DNA of 64,000 nt. It comes from Bradyrhizobium elkanii WSM2783 (GTDB taxonomy: Bacteria; Pseudomonadota; Alphaproteobacteria; Rhizobiales; Xanthobacteraceae). Below, in pieces: positions 47,217-57,751 of this stretch (position 1 is its first letter; each line of letters begins with the position of its first letter). A program made the position numbers and the translations under genes. The notes beneath the pieces were generated by a model. That model had not been told where the DNA came from, made no database searches, and saw only the letters and a program-made list of their open reading frames with translations. The stretch lies in contig NZ_AXAP01000038.1 in assembly GCF_000472865.1 (NCBI RefSeq), positions 297-64,296 of the forward strand. The letters run 5' to 3'.

Positions 47217-47697
47217 CGCGCTGATCGCATTGGGCGGCAATCTCGGCGACGTCCGCACGACGTTCAACAAGGCTATTCCCCAAATCTGCGGCATGACGCA
47301 GGCCGCGCTGGTGGCCCGCTCGGCGGATTATGCCACGCGCCCCTGGGGCGACGAGCAACAGCCAGACTTCGTCAATGCCTGCATCGAGATTGAAACCAGC
47401 CTCGATCCCCACGCGCTATTATTCTGTCTGCAGAAGGTCGAGACCAAGTTCGGCCGCGACCGCTCTCCCGAACGCCGCTTCGGCCCGCGCACGCTCGATC
47501 TCGACCTGATCGCCTATGACGATGTCAGGATAGACCGGCCGGAGTTGACGCTGCCGCACCCTCGTCTGTTCGAGCGCGCCTTCGTGCTGGTGCCGCTGGC
47601 GGAGATCGCGCCCGACCGTGTCATTGCGGGACGGACGATCAAAGATGCGCTGGCGGCGGTTTCGACCGACGGTATTGTACGGCTCCCGGAGCCGTAG
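47209..47697 (+). CDS. folK: hydroxymethyl-dihydropteridine pyrophosphokinase
   Basis: This 162-residue enzyme transfers pyrophosphate from ATP to 6-hydroxymethyl-dihydropterin, the step before folP. The signatures are ALGGNLGDVRTTF at the start, the FVNACIEIETSLDP strand and the RFGPRTLDLDLIAYDD motif (about residues 90-105), with HPRLFERAFVLVPL after it. The ATG overlaps the folB stop by eight bases. Confidence 0.95.
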   Translation: MASALIALGGNLGDVRTTFNKAIPQICGMTQAALVARSADYATRPWGDEQQPDFVNACIEIETSLDPHALLFCLQKVETKFGRDRSPERRFGPRTLDLDLIAYDDVRIDRPELTLPHPRLFERAFVLVPLAEIAPDRVIAGRTIKDALAAVSTDGIVRLPEP

Positions 47698-47781
47698 TCC
47701 CGGTTGGGTGGAACACGCAACCCGGGTGTGCGTCTGCATCTATGGGCGGTCCCGGGTTGCGCCGCGCTTCACCGGGGCTAC
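47695..47781. repeat. dispersed repeat
   Basis: The stretch TAGTCCCGGTTGGGTGG ... CACCGGGGCTAC has inverted ends and the CCCGGGTT pieces seen in a common rhizobial intergenic repeat. It separates the folate operon from the methylmalonyl-CoA mutase operon. Confidence 0.6.
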
Positions 47782-47876
47782 GGGATTGCGGTATTGAAAA
47801 CAGCGTTTGGCTTGGCGGCTTCGGCGTGGCAATTTCCGGCCAAACGGTGAGGACGACTTGAGGAACGATAGGGCGG

Positions 47877-49742
47877 ATGACGACCACGACTGACGATCTG
47901 CGATTGGCGGCCGATTTCGCGCCGGCGACTTACGAGGACTGGCGCAAGCTGGTGGACGGCGTCCTGAAGGGCGCGCCGTTCGAGAAGCTGGTCGGCAAGA
48001 CCTATGACGGGATCAAAATCGAGCCGATCTATCGCCGCGCCACCAATGCCAGCCCGATCGCCGGCCGCGGCCAGGCTGCGCCCTGGCAGATCATGCAGCG
48101 GATCGATGATCCCGACCCGCGCCGCGCCAATGCGCAGGCGCTGCATGATCTCGAGAATGGCGCCACCGGCCTCGCGCTGGTCTTCGCCGGCGGCAGCGGC
48201 GCCCATGGCTTCGGACTCGAGCCGACAGCGGAAGCCGTCGACAAGGTGCTTGACGGCATCTACCTCGACGCCGGCATCGCCCTTGATCTTCAGATTGGCC
48301 CGCAATCGCGGATGGCAGCGATCCACGTCGCGGAATATGTGAAGCGCAGGGGATTCGATCCCGCCAACTGCGACATCCGTTTCGGGCTCGATCCGCTGGC
48401 GGCCTGCGCGGTGTGGGGCTTTAGCCCCTATGACTGGGGCGAGATCGTGCCGGCGGTGACCGGTGCCGTCAAAGGCCTGGTGGCGCTCGGCTTCAAGGGG
48501 CCTTTCGCCGCCGCCGACGGGCGCGTGATCCATGATGCCGGCGGATCGGAGGTGCAGGAACTCGCCTTCGTGCTGGCAAGCGGGGTCGCCTATCTGCGCG
48601 CCCTCGAACAAGCCGGTGTCGCGCTCGAGGATGCCCAAGGCATGGTCTATGCGCGGCTCAGCGCCGATGCCGACCAGTTCCTGACGCTGGCGAAATTCCG
48701 CGCGCTGCGGCTCCTGTGGGCTCGGATCGAGCAAGCCTGCGGACTGACGCCACGGCCATTGTTCATCGCCGCCGACAGCGCCTGGCGGATGCTCACGAAG
48801 CGCGATGCCTATGTGAACATGCTGCGCGCCACCATGGCCACGTTCGCCGCGGGGCTTGGCGGTGCCAACGCCGTCACCGTGCTGCCGCACACGCTGGCGC
48901 TCGGCCTGCCCGACGACTTTGCCCGTCGCGTTGCGCGCAACACGCAGCTCATTCTTTTGGAAGAGTCCAATCTCGCAAAAGTATCCGATCCGGCAGCGGG
49001 CTCCGGCGGCATCGAGACGCTGACGAAGGAGCTTTGCGAAGCGACCTGGTTGTTGTTCCAGGAGATCGAAAGAGCCGGCGGCATCTTTGCCGCGCTTCAG
49101 CAGAACCTGATCCAGCGCAAGGTCGCCGCGACGCGTGCGGCGCGCGAGGCCAACATCGCCAAGCGTCGCGACGTGCTGACCGGTGCCAGCGAGTTTCCGA
49201 ACCTGCACGAGGCCGATGCAATGGTGCTGGAAGCAAAGCCGGTTGTGCTACCAGCTTATGGTGAGGCCAAGTTCAAGTTCGACGCGCTGTCACCGATGCG
49301 GCTCGCTGACCCCTTCGAGGCTCTGCGCGACAAATCCGACGCAAAGTTGAAGTCGAGCGGGGCCCGTCCAAAAATCTTCCTCGCCAATCTCGGCACGCCC
49401 GCCGACTTCACCGCGCGCGCTACCTTTGCGAAGAGCTTTTTCGAGACGGGCGGCATCGAGGCGCTCGACAGCGAGGGATTTTCCGATCCCGCGGCGCTCG
49501 CGGCCACCTTCAAGGCGTCGGGGACCGCGATCGCCTGTCTGTGTTCCTCGGACAAGGTCTACGCGGAACAGGCCGCTGCGGCTGCCAAGGCCCTTCAAGC
49601 CGCCGGCGCAAGGCATATCTATCTGGCTGGACGGCCGGGGGAGCTGGAAGCCGCGCTGCGCGCGTCCGACGTAACCGATTTCATCTTTGCCGGCTGCGAC
49701 GCGCCGGCGACGCTGCAGGAAGCCTATCGGCGGATGGAGTGA
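47877..49742 (+). CDS. mutA: methylmalonyl-CoA mutase, small subunit
   Basis: This 621-residue protein matches MutA, the catalytically inactive partner of MutB. It has the N-terminal TIM-barrel part (DWRKLVDGVLKGAPFEKLVG, RRATNASPIAGRG, AKVSDPAAGSGGIETLT) and a C-terminal region (about 490-621) like the B12 domain but lacking the DxHxxG motif that binds B12 in MutB. The heterodimer converts methylmalonyl-CoA to succinyl-CoA. The stop is followed after two bases by the GFA gene. Start at 47877 is the first ATG. Confidence 0.93.
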   Translation: MTTTTDDLRLAADFAPATYEDWRKLVDGVLKGAPFEKLVGKTYDGIKIEPIYRRATNASPIAGRGQAAPWQIMQRIDDPDPRRANAQALHDLENGATGLALVFAGGSGAHGFGLEPTAEAVDKVLDGIYLDAGIALDLQIGPQSRMAAIHVAEYVKRRGFDPANCDIRFGLDPLAACAVWGFSPYDWGEIVPAVTGAVKGLVALGFKGPFAAADGRVIHDAGGSEVQELAFVLASGVAYLRALEQAGVALEDAQGMVYARLSADADQFLTLAKFRALRLLWARIEQACGLTPRPLFIAADSAWRMLTKRDAYVNMLRATMATFAAGLGGANAVTVLPHTLALGLPDDFARRVARNTQLILLEESNLAKVSDPAAGSGGIETLTKELCEATWLLFQEIERAGGIFAALQQNLIQRKVAATRAAREANIAKRRDVLTGASEFPNLHEADAMVLEAKPVVLPAYGEAKFKFDALSPMRLADPFEALRDKSDAKLKSSGARPKIFLANLGTPADFTARATFAKSFFETGGIEALDSEGFSDPAALAATFKASGTAIACLCSSDKVYAEQAAAAAKALQAAGARHIYLAGRPGELEAALRASDVTDFIFAGCDAPATLQEAYRRME

Positions 49743-49744
49743 GC

Positions 49745-50209
49745 ATGACGTCGAGCCAAAAACCCGTTCTGACCGGCGGCTGCCAATGCGGTGCCATCCG
49801 TTTTGCGGTGACGGCGGCACCGACGCGGATCAGCATCTGCCATTGCCGGATGTGCCAGAAGGCCTCCGGCGCGCCATTCGCCTCCTTCGCCGACATCGAG
49901 CGGACCGATTTTGCCTGGACCCGCGGCAAGCCGGCGTCGTTCCGTTCCTCTTCAATTGCCGAGCGCGACTTCTGCCCCGCCTGCGGCACGCCCTTGAGCT
50001 TCCACCTCATCGACGGGCCGCGGATCGAGATCATGACCGGCGCCTTCGACCGGCCCGACATGGTGGTGCCGACCCGGCAGTACGGCACCGAATCCCGGCT
50101 CGGCTGGGTGGTCGGCATCGCGAACCTTCCCAGCCAGACCACGCAACAGAATTACGGACCGGAGAAGATGGCGACCATCGTCAGCCACCAGCATCCGGAC
50201 CATGATTGA
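49745..50209 (+). CDS. GFA (glutathione-dependent formaldehyde-activating) family protein
   Basis: This 154-residue protein starts at the ATG at 49745 (MTSSQKPVLTGGCQCG), two bases after the mutA stop. The GFA zinc-binding cysteines are in GGCQCGAIRF, CHCRMCQKASG and CPACGTPL. Members bind zinc and some help glutathione-dependent formaldehyde removal, but most are uncharacterised. Its position inside the mutase operon is unusual. It overlaps the next gene by eight bases. Confidence 0.9.
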   Translation: MTSSQKPVLTGGCQCGAIRFAVTAAPTRISICHCRMCQKASGAPFASFADIERTDFAWTRGKPASFRSSSIAERDFCPACGTPLSFHLIDGPRIEIMTGAFDRPDMVVPTRQYGTESRLGWVVGIANLPSQTTQQNYGPEKMATIVSHQHPDHD

Positions 50210-50638
50210 GGTGACGTCGGTGGCTTACCGAGATGAACTTGCCGAACTCGAAGCGGAGCGTGATCGACTGCGATCCATGATCGCCTACCACGAGCGTCCG
50301 GTCGTCGAGCGTCCAGTCTTCGCCTTTCCACAACCGCCGCTCTGGGTTCGCTTCGTCCTCGTTGGGATCGCCGGCGGAATTGGGGCTTTGGTCGTCGCGG
50401 GAGTGCTGGCAGGTCAGATCTCCCTTTCGTTTGTTGTTTTCTCGGTAGTGTTGCTGGCTCTGGCGGCGTACATTTTGCCTTTGAAGTTCAGCGTGTTCGG
50501 TACCTCTATGCGGGTCGGAGACCTCTTAGGGTTCGTCGGAACGTTTCCGCCGCAACTTGCCACTCCAGGAGCGCCCGAAGCTCGTCAGCGTCTCCTGGAC
50601 TGTGAGGCACAAATAACGAAATTGAAGGAACGCCATTG

Positions 50639-50639
<1 letters not shown>
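50202..50639 (+). CDS. small coiled-coil membrane protein in the mutase operon
   Basis: This 145-residue protein starts with a charged helical part (RDELAELEAERDRLRSMIAYHE), then two membrane spans (about 48-70 and 76-97), and ends with another helical charged part (LLDCEAQITKLKERH). The middle is lower in GC than its neighbours, which suggests later acquisition. Its start lies inside the GFA gene end, and its stop overlaps the mutB start by one base (TGATG). I do not recognise a family. The role in a mutase operon is unclear. Confidence 0.7.
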
Positions 50640-52795
<2,156 letters not shown>

Positions 52796-52833
52796 CCCGC
52801 CCCCTCAACTCACATTGCCCTGAAGGAAATCCC

Positions 52834-53631
52834 GTGCGCGCTGCTGCACTCGTCACGCTTGTTCGCCGGATAGGCCTGATCGGCGCGCTCGCCTGCGCGA
52901 GCGCTCCGGCCCTCGCTGCCGACCCCAAGCCAGACGCTTTGGTCAAGAACAGAAGTGTCGAAGCCACCGTCTATCTGGACGACAAGATCAAGGCCGATCC
53001 CGCGCTGGCAGCGGACTGCCTTGCCGAAGGCAGGAAGTGGGTCGACAAGAGCGCGGCCGAGGCCGCATCGGCGCGGAAGCAGGATCCCCGACTGTTCGAT
53101 CGTGGTGGTTGGACCTTCGAGCGCAAGTACAATGTGCGCTCGGTGGTCAGTGGCCGCTACGTCAGCGTCCTTCGCAACGACTACATCAATACCCAAGGCG
53201 CGCATCCGAATTCGGACGTCAACACGATCCTGTGGGATTCCGCCGACAAGAAGCGCATCAGCATCCACCCCTTCTTCAAGGAGACCGCCGACGACGGACC
53301 GACCATGAAGGCGATGCTGGAGGCAGTCATCGCCTCGTTGAACGCCGAGAAGAAGAAGCGCGGCGCCGACGAGACCGCGACCGCCGAGTGGTACAAAGAA
53401 CTGAAGCCGACGCTGCTCAAGATCGGCGCGGTGACGATGGCGCCTTCGACCGAGACGGGCAAGAGTTCCGGCCTGACCTTCCACTATCCGCCCTATGCCG
53501 TCGGCCCCTACGCCGAGGGCCAATACGTCGCCTTCGTGCCGTGGGAGACGCTGAAGCCATATCTGTCGCCGGACGGTGCAAAGGTTTTTAGCGGATCGCG
53601 GCCCAAAGCGAATGAAGACGATCAGCAATGA
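52834..53631 (+). CDS. exported DUF3298/PdaC-like protein
   Basis: This 265-residue protein starts at a GTG, preceded by GAAGGAAAT. A signal peptide (about residues 1-28, GALACASAPALAA) is followed by a region related to the DUF4163/DUF3298 fold seen in PdaC and RsiV (SGRYVSVLRNDYINTQGAHPNSD, and the end VGPYAEGQYVAFVPWETLKPYL). It is probably periplasmic. The stop overlaps the meaB start by four bases. Its presence between mutB and meaB is odd. Confidence 0.82.
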   Translation: MRAAALVTLVRRIGLIGALACASAPALAADPKPDALVKNRSVEATVYLDDKIKADPALAADCLAEGRKWVDKSAAEAASARKQDPRLFDRGGWTFERKYNVRSVVSGRYVSVLRNDYINTQGAHPNSDVNTILWDSADKKRISIHPFFKETADDGPTMKAMLEAVIASLNAEKKKRGADETATAEWYKELKPTLLKIGAVTMAPSTETGKSSGLTFHYPPYAVGPYAEGQYVAFVPWETLKPYLSPDGAKVFSGSRPKANEDDQQ

Positions 53632-54614
53632 GCGGCACCAAAGCGCTCGACATCAACGCCTTCGCCCATGACCTGCGCGCCGGCAACCGCGCGGCGCTGG
53701 CGCGTGCGATCACGCTGATCGAAAGCCGCCGCGCCGACCACCAGGCGGCGGCGCGCGATCTGGTGCAGGCGCTGCTCGCAGACACCGGCAAGGCTTTCCG
53801 TGTCGGCATCACCGGCTCGCCCGGGGTCGGCAAGTCGACCACGATCGATGCGCTCGGCATGTACCTGATCGAGCACGGGCACAAGGTCGCGGTGCTGGCG
53901 GTCGATCCGTCGTCGGCGCGCACCGGCGGCTCGATCCTTGGCGACAAGACGCGGATGGCACGGCTCTCGGCGTCCGAGCAGGCCTATATCCGTCCCTCGC
54001 CTTCCTCCGGCACGCTCGGCGGCGTTGCGGCAAAGACGCGCGAGGCGATGCTGCTCTGCGAAGCCGCCGGTTTTGATGTGGTGCTGGTGGAGACCGTCGG
54101 CATTGGCCAGTCCGAGACGGCGGTCTCCGACATGACCGATTTCTTCCTTGCGCTGATGCTGCCCGGCGCCGGCGACGAATTGCAGGGCATCAAGAAGGGC
54201 CTGGTCGAGCTCGCCGACATGATCGCGATCAACAAGGCCGACGGCGACAATCTCAAGCGCGCCAATGTCGCGGCAGCCGACTATCGCAGCGCGCTGCATA
54301 TCTTGGCACCGCGTTCGCAACACTGGCACCCGCCGGTCGAAACCTATTCGGCCTTGACCGGCGCGGGCATCGACAAGCTCTGGCAGAAGATCGTCGAGCA
54401 TCGCACCGCGATGAACGCCTCCAGCGAGTTCGCGGCGCGACGGCGCGAGCAGCAGGTGAAATGGATGTGGTCGATGCTGGAGCAGCGGATCATGGCGCGC
54501 CTGCGCTCCGACCCCGCGATCCGCGCCAAGGTGAAGAAGACGGAGGCCGAGGTTGCTGACGGCCGCATCTCGCCGGCCGTGGCGGCCGAGCAGATCGCGG
54601 AACTGTTGCGATGA
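53628..54614 (+). CDS. meaB: MeaB, mutase-associated GTPase
   Basis: This 328-residue G protein protects methylmalonyl-CoA mutase and helps load its adenosylcobalamin. It has the P-loop GSPGVGKST (about residues 63-71), the switch region VETVGIGQSE and the guanine motif NKADGDN. The family's SSARTGGSILGDKTRM is clear. The C terminus (about 270-328) forms the dimerisation arm. It overlaps both neighbours by four bases, placing it in the mutase operon. Confidence 0.96.
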   Translation: MSGTKALDINAFAHDLRAGNRAALARAITLIESRRADHQAAARDLVQALLADTGKAFRVGITGSPGVGKSTTIDALGMYLIEHGHKVAVLAVDPSSARTGGSILGDKTRMARLSASEQAYIRPSPSSGTLGGVAAKTREAMLLCEAAGFDVVLVETVGIGQSETAVSDMTDFFLALMLPGAGDELQGIKKGLVELADMIAINKADGDNLKRANVAAADYRSALHILAPRSQHWHPPVETYSALTGAGIDKLWQKIVEHRTAMNASSEFAARRREQQVKWMWSMLEQRIMARLRSDPAIRAKVKKTEAEVADGRISPAVAAEQIAELLR

Positions 54615-55264
54615 GCGAAAAGCTCCCCGTCCTTATCACCGGCTTCGGTCCGTTTCCCGGGGCGCCGTTCAATCCGACCATGCCGCTGGTGAAGCGGCTG
54701 ACGGAGCTACGCCGTCCCGCCTTCGATGATGTCAGGCTGACGAGCCACATCTTCCACGTCACCTACGACACCGTCGATCGCGAATTGCCGGAACAGATCG
54801 CACAAGTCCGCCCGCGGGCGCTTCTGATGTTCGGGCTTGCCAGCCGCACCGCGCACTTACGGATCGAGACCCGCGCCCGCAATGCCGTCACCACGCTGGT
54901 CGCCGATGCCGGCCGCCGCCGTGCGCGCAAGAGCTCGATCGTTGGCGGCGCCGACGCGACAATGTTCGGACCGCACACCGCAAGACTGCTGCGCGCCGCG
55001 CTCGCGACCGGCATCGACGCCCGCGCCTCTCGCGACGCCGGCAGCTATCTCTGCAACTACTTAAGCTGGCGTGCGATCGAAGCCGTGGAGAAGACCGACG
55101 GCCTGCGGCTCGCCGCATTCGTGCATGTGCCGCTGATCCCGCGCCACGGCACATCGCTGCGCAAGGGAACCGAGCGCATCACGCTGGAAGATCTTGTCGA
55201 TGCCGGCGAGGCGCTGCTGACGGAAATGGTGAAGCTGGCGCGGCGGCCGCCGATAGCTGCGTAG
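54611..55264 (+). CDS. C15 family peptidase (pyroglutamyl-peptidase I-like)
   Basis: This 217-residue protein has the C15 fold with the catalytic residues in RIETRARN (Glu), DAGSYLCNYLSW (Cys) and AFVHVPLIPRHG (His). The start LITGFGPFPGAPFNPT is the family's first strand and loop. It is related to pyroglutamyl peptidase I, which removes N-terminal pyroglutamate, but the spacing is not identical to the E. coli-type enzymes, so the substrate is unproven. It is the last gene of the mutase operon. Confidence 0.85.
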   Translation: MSEKLPVLITGFGPFPGAPFNPTMPLVKRLTELRRPAFDDVRLTSHIFHVTYDTVDRELPEQIAQVRPRALLMFGLASRTAHLRIETRARNAVTTLVADAGRRRARKSSIVGGADATMFGPHTARLLRAALATGIDARASRDAGSYLCNYLSWRAIEAVEKTDGLRLAAFVHVPLIPRHGTSLRKGTERITLEDLVDAGEALLTEMVKLARRPPIAA

Positions 55265-55348
55265 GGTGGGCAAAGCGAAGCGTGCCCACCATCGCGAGCG
55301 GAGTGTTGATGGTGGGCACGGCGCGAAGTGCGCCTTTGCCCACCCTAC
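55261..55348. repeat. 88-bp imperfect palindromic repeat, copy 2
   Basis: This copy starts GTAGGGTGGGCAAAGCGAAG and ends GCCTTTGCCCACCCTAC, and matches the element at 2060-2147 over nearly its whole length, including the inner GGTGGGCACGGCGC. It starts within the stop codon of the C15 peptidase gene, so it could terminate or stabilise this transcript. Confidence 0.8.
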
Positions 55349-55466
55349 CCGTTGCCGCTCCACCGCGGATTAACCCTACCTGCAACAATCGCGTCCGCGC
55401 CCCCTCGCGCTCACCACGCCAGGCTACAGTTCTGCGCTACGACTTGCGTCGCGAGGACCGTGTATC

Positions 55467-56837
55467 ATGAACGTCAATCGCCGCCATCTCATCGGGGTTT
55501 CCGCAGCGGGCGCCGCCGGCGCGCTGGCGCTGTCGGCGGACGCTGCGCGCGCGGCGCCGCTCACCTCCGCGCTCGGCCGCGACGCCACGCAATATGGCGT
55601 CCGCCCCGGCAGTCCCGACGACCAGACCAAAGTCCTGCAGCGCGCGATCGACGAGGCCGCACGCGCGCAAGCGCCGCTGGCGCTGCCGCCCGGAGTCTAT
55701 CGCACCGGCCTGCTCCGCCTGCAGCGCGGCTCGCAGCTCATTGGCGTGCGCGGCGCGACCAAACTCGTCTTCAACGGCGGGCCGTCGATGTTTCTTGGTG
55801 AAGGCGCCGACGGCATCGGCCTCTCCGGCCTCACGCTGGACGGCGGCAATGTGCCGCTGCCGACGCGGCGCGGCCTCGTGCATTGCGTCACGGCGCGCGA
55901 TGTCCGCATCACCGGATGCGAGATCAAAGGCAGCGGCGGCAACGGCATCTGGTTCGAGCAGGTGTCGGGCGACGTCAGCGGCAACATCTTCACCGACATT
56001 GCGACCACCGCCATCGTGTCGTTCGACGCGCTGGGCCTGATGGTGGCGCGCAACACGATCTCGGGCACCAACGACAACGGCATCGAGATCCTGCGTACCG
56101 CCATCGGCGACGATGGCACGATCGTCGCCGACAACCGCATCGAGGACATCAAGGCCGGCCCCGGCGGCTCCGGCCAGTATGGCAACGCCATCAACGCCTT
56201 CCGTGCCGGCAATGTGATCGTGCGCGGCAATCGCATCAGGAACTGCGATTATTCCGCCGTGCGCGGCAATTCGGCGTCGAACATCCATATATCAGACAAC
56301 AGCGTCAGCGATGTCCGCGAGGTCGCGCTCTATTCGGAATTCTCGTTCGAGGGCGCCGTCATCGCCAACAACACGGTCGACGGCGCCGCCGTCGGTGTCT
56401 CCGTGTGCAATTTCAATGAGGGCGGCCGCATCGCGGCGGTCCAGGGCAACATCATCCGCAACCTGATCCCGAAGCGGCCTATCGGGACCGCGCCGGACGA
56501 TGATGCCGGCATCGGCATCTATGTCGAGGCGGATACCGCGATCACCGGCAATGTGATCGAGAACGCGCCCTCCTTCGGCATCGTTGCCGGCTGGGGCAAA
56601 TATCTGCGCGACGTCGCCATTACCGGCAACGTGATCCGCAAGGCGTTCGCCGGTATCGGCGTCTCGGTGGTACCGGGCGCCGGGATCGCGCTGGTCCACA
56701 ACAACATGATCTCGGAAACGCCGCGCGGCGCCGTGGTCGGGCTCGACCATGCGCGGGTCATCACGACGGACCTGTCGGTTGCCGGCGCGCAGCAATATGC
56801 GCAGCTCGTGCTCGGCGGCAACGCGGTGCGGAGATAA
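55467..56837 (+). CDS. TIGR03808-type Tat-exported beta-helix protein
   Basis: This 456-residue protein starts with a Tat signal (NRRHLIGVSAAGAAGALALS), as expected for a protein folded in the cytoplasm. It then shows repeated right-handed beta-helix turns, for example ITGCEIKGSGGNGIWFEQ, DNRIEDIK and ITGNVIRKAFAGIGV. It matches TIGR03808, a family limited to Rhizobiales relatives, which is found next to TIGR03809 genes as here. Its function is not known; the fold suggests polysaccharide binding or cleavage. Confidence 0.88.
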   Translation: MNVNRRHLIGVSAAGAAGALALSADAARAAPLTSALGRDATQYGVRPGSPDDQTKVLQRAIDEAARAQAPLALPPGVYRTGLLRLQRGSQLIGVRGATKLVFNGGPSMFLGEGADGIGLSGLTLDGGNVPLPTRRGLVHCVTARDVRITGCEIKGSGGNGIWFEQVSGDVSGNIFTDIATTAIVSFDALGLMVARNTISGTNDNGIEILRTAIGDDGTIVADNRIEDIKAGPGGSGQYGNAINAFRAGNVIVRGNRIRNCDYSAVRGNSASNIHISDNSVSDVREVALYSEFSFEGAVIANNTVDGAAVGVSVCNFNEGGRIAAVQGNIIRNLIPKRPIGTAPDDDAGIGIYVEADTAITGNVIENAPSFGIVAGWGKYLRDVAITGNVIRKAFAGIGVSVVPGAGIALVHNNMISETPRGAVVGLDHARVITTDLSVAGAQQYAQLVLGGNAVRR

Positions 56838-56846
56838 AGATAACTT

Positions 56847-57305
56847 CTAGAGCGTGTTGCGCAGCAGCGGATAGCGCGCCTGGATGGCGGCGAGATCGAG
56901 CAGCGGCAGCGGCGCTTCTTTCGGTGCCGGCGCCTCCTCTTCCACGGCCTGAATGAGCGCAACAATCTCGATCGGCGGCTCCGGCGGCGCCACTGGCGCC
57001 GGCCGTTCGACCGGTCGCTGCTGCAACCGCACCGGGGTCGGCAGCGGCGTCACGTGGCCACGGCCGAGCCAGGAGATGTCGATCGGCGAATTGTCGAGCG
57101 AGGCCTCCCGCCGCAACAGGTCGCGCCAGGTCTCGACCGCCCGCTTGGCCTCCTGGACGTTCTCCAGGAAGGACACCTCGCTGTGATAGCGGCGCCAGCG
57201 CCCGGACTCGAACAGTTCGGTGAGGTGTTCCAGCCGTGCTTCCGCCAGCGCGCACCAGCGCGCCACGATCTCGCGGCCTCTGGCCGCGTCAGTTCGATTT
57301 GTCAT
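56847..57305 (-). CDS. TIGR03809-type protein
   Basis: I chose the ATG at 57305 (MTNRTDAARGREIVARWC), giving 152 residues; an upstream ATG at 57359 adds 18 residues. The first 80 residues are helical (ALAEARLEHLTELFESGRWRRYH, a pattern I associate with TIGR03809), then a Pro-rich linker and a short C-terminal helix. The gene is convergent with the TIGR03808 gene, with nine bases between the stop codons. It is soluble, and the role is unknown. Confidence 0.85.
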   Translation of the reverse strand: MTNRTDAARGREIVARWCALAEARLEHLTELFESGRWRRYHSEVSFLENVQEAKRAVETWRDLLRREASLDNSPIDISWLGRGHVTPLPTPVRLQQRPVERPAPVAPPEPPIEIVALIQAVEEEAPAPKEAPLPLLDLAAIQARYPLLRNTL

Positions 57306-57549
57306 TAAGACAGCCCGTAAGGAGAGAAACGGACGCAGGACGCAACCGAACCGAATCAAAATATGATTGGGATATTCTGTGGAAAAGGTAAAGAAAGTCT
57401 AACACCTTTTCGTAAACGACTCGGGGCACGCAGAGAAGTCCGCAGGAATACTGGATTATTGGGTTTGCGGCTCTTAGACGGTCGACGCGACGCCTGCATG
57501 ACTGTCGGCGCAACCAGAAAGCGTTGTCCACGCTGTCCACAAAAATGAA
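57306..57549. other. intergenic region, promoter of the TIGR03809 gene
   Basis: About 240 bases with no credible gene, AT-richer than the surroundings around 57350-57420. The promoter of the TIGR03809 gene should lie here. The terminator of the protease gene follows at 57550-57579. Confidence 0.35.
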
Positions 57550-57579
57550 GACCCGTCCGGGGGGACAACCGGACGGGTC
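57550..57579 (-). terminator. terminator of the protease operon
   Basis: Two perfect 11-base arms (GACCCGTCCGG / CCGGACGGGTC) enclose an eight-base loop; on the minus strand TTCATTTTT follows. It lies about 170 bases beyond the subtilase stop codon and should end the sigma/anti-sigma/protease transcript. Confidence 0.75.
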
Positions 57580-57751
57580 AAGCCATATGGGCGCTTGGGG
57601 TGGATGGGCGCTCGCGCCTGATATAGCTGATGGGGAGGAATGGATCGCTCCCACAATTATTGGTCGCGACACGCTGCCCGACGTTCAAAATCCCTCTTCG
57701 ATTTTTTTAACCTTCCCAGGCGACCGCCTGCGGCCCGAGAGCGCGGAAATT

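Noticed and set aside
47778..49208. Long open frame (476 codons) antisense to mutA
   Set aside because: mutA has the full mutase pattern; the antisense product is a shadow of high-GC codon use.
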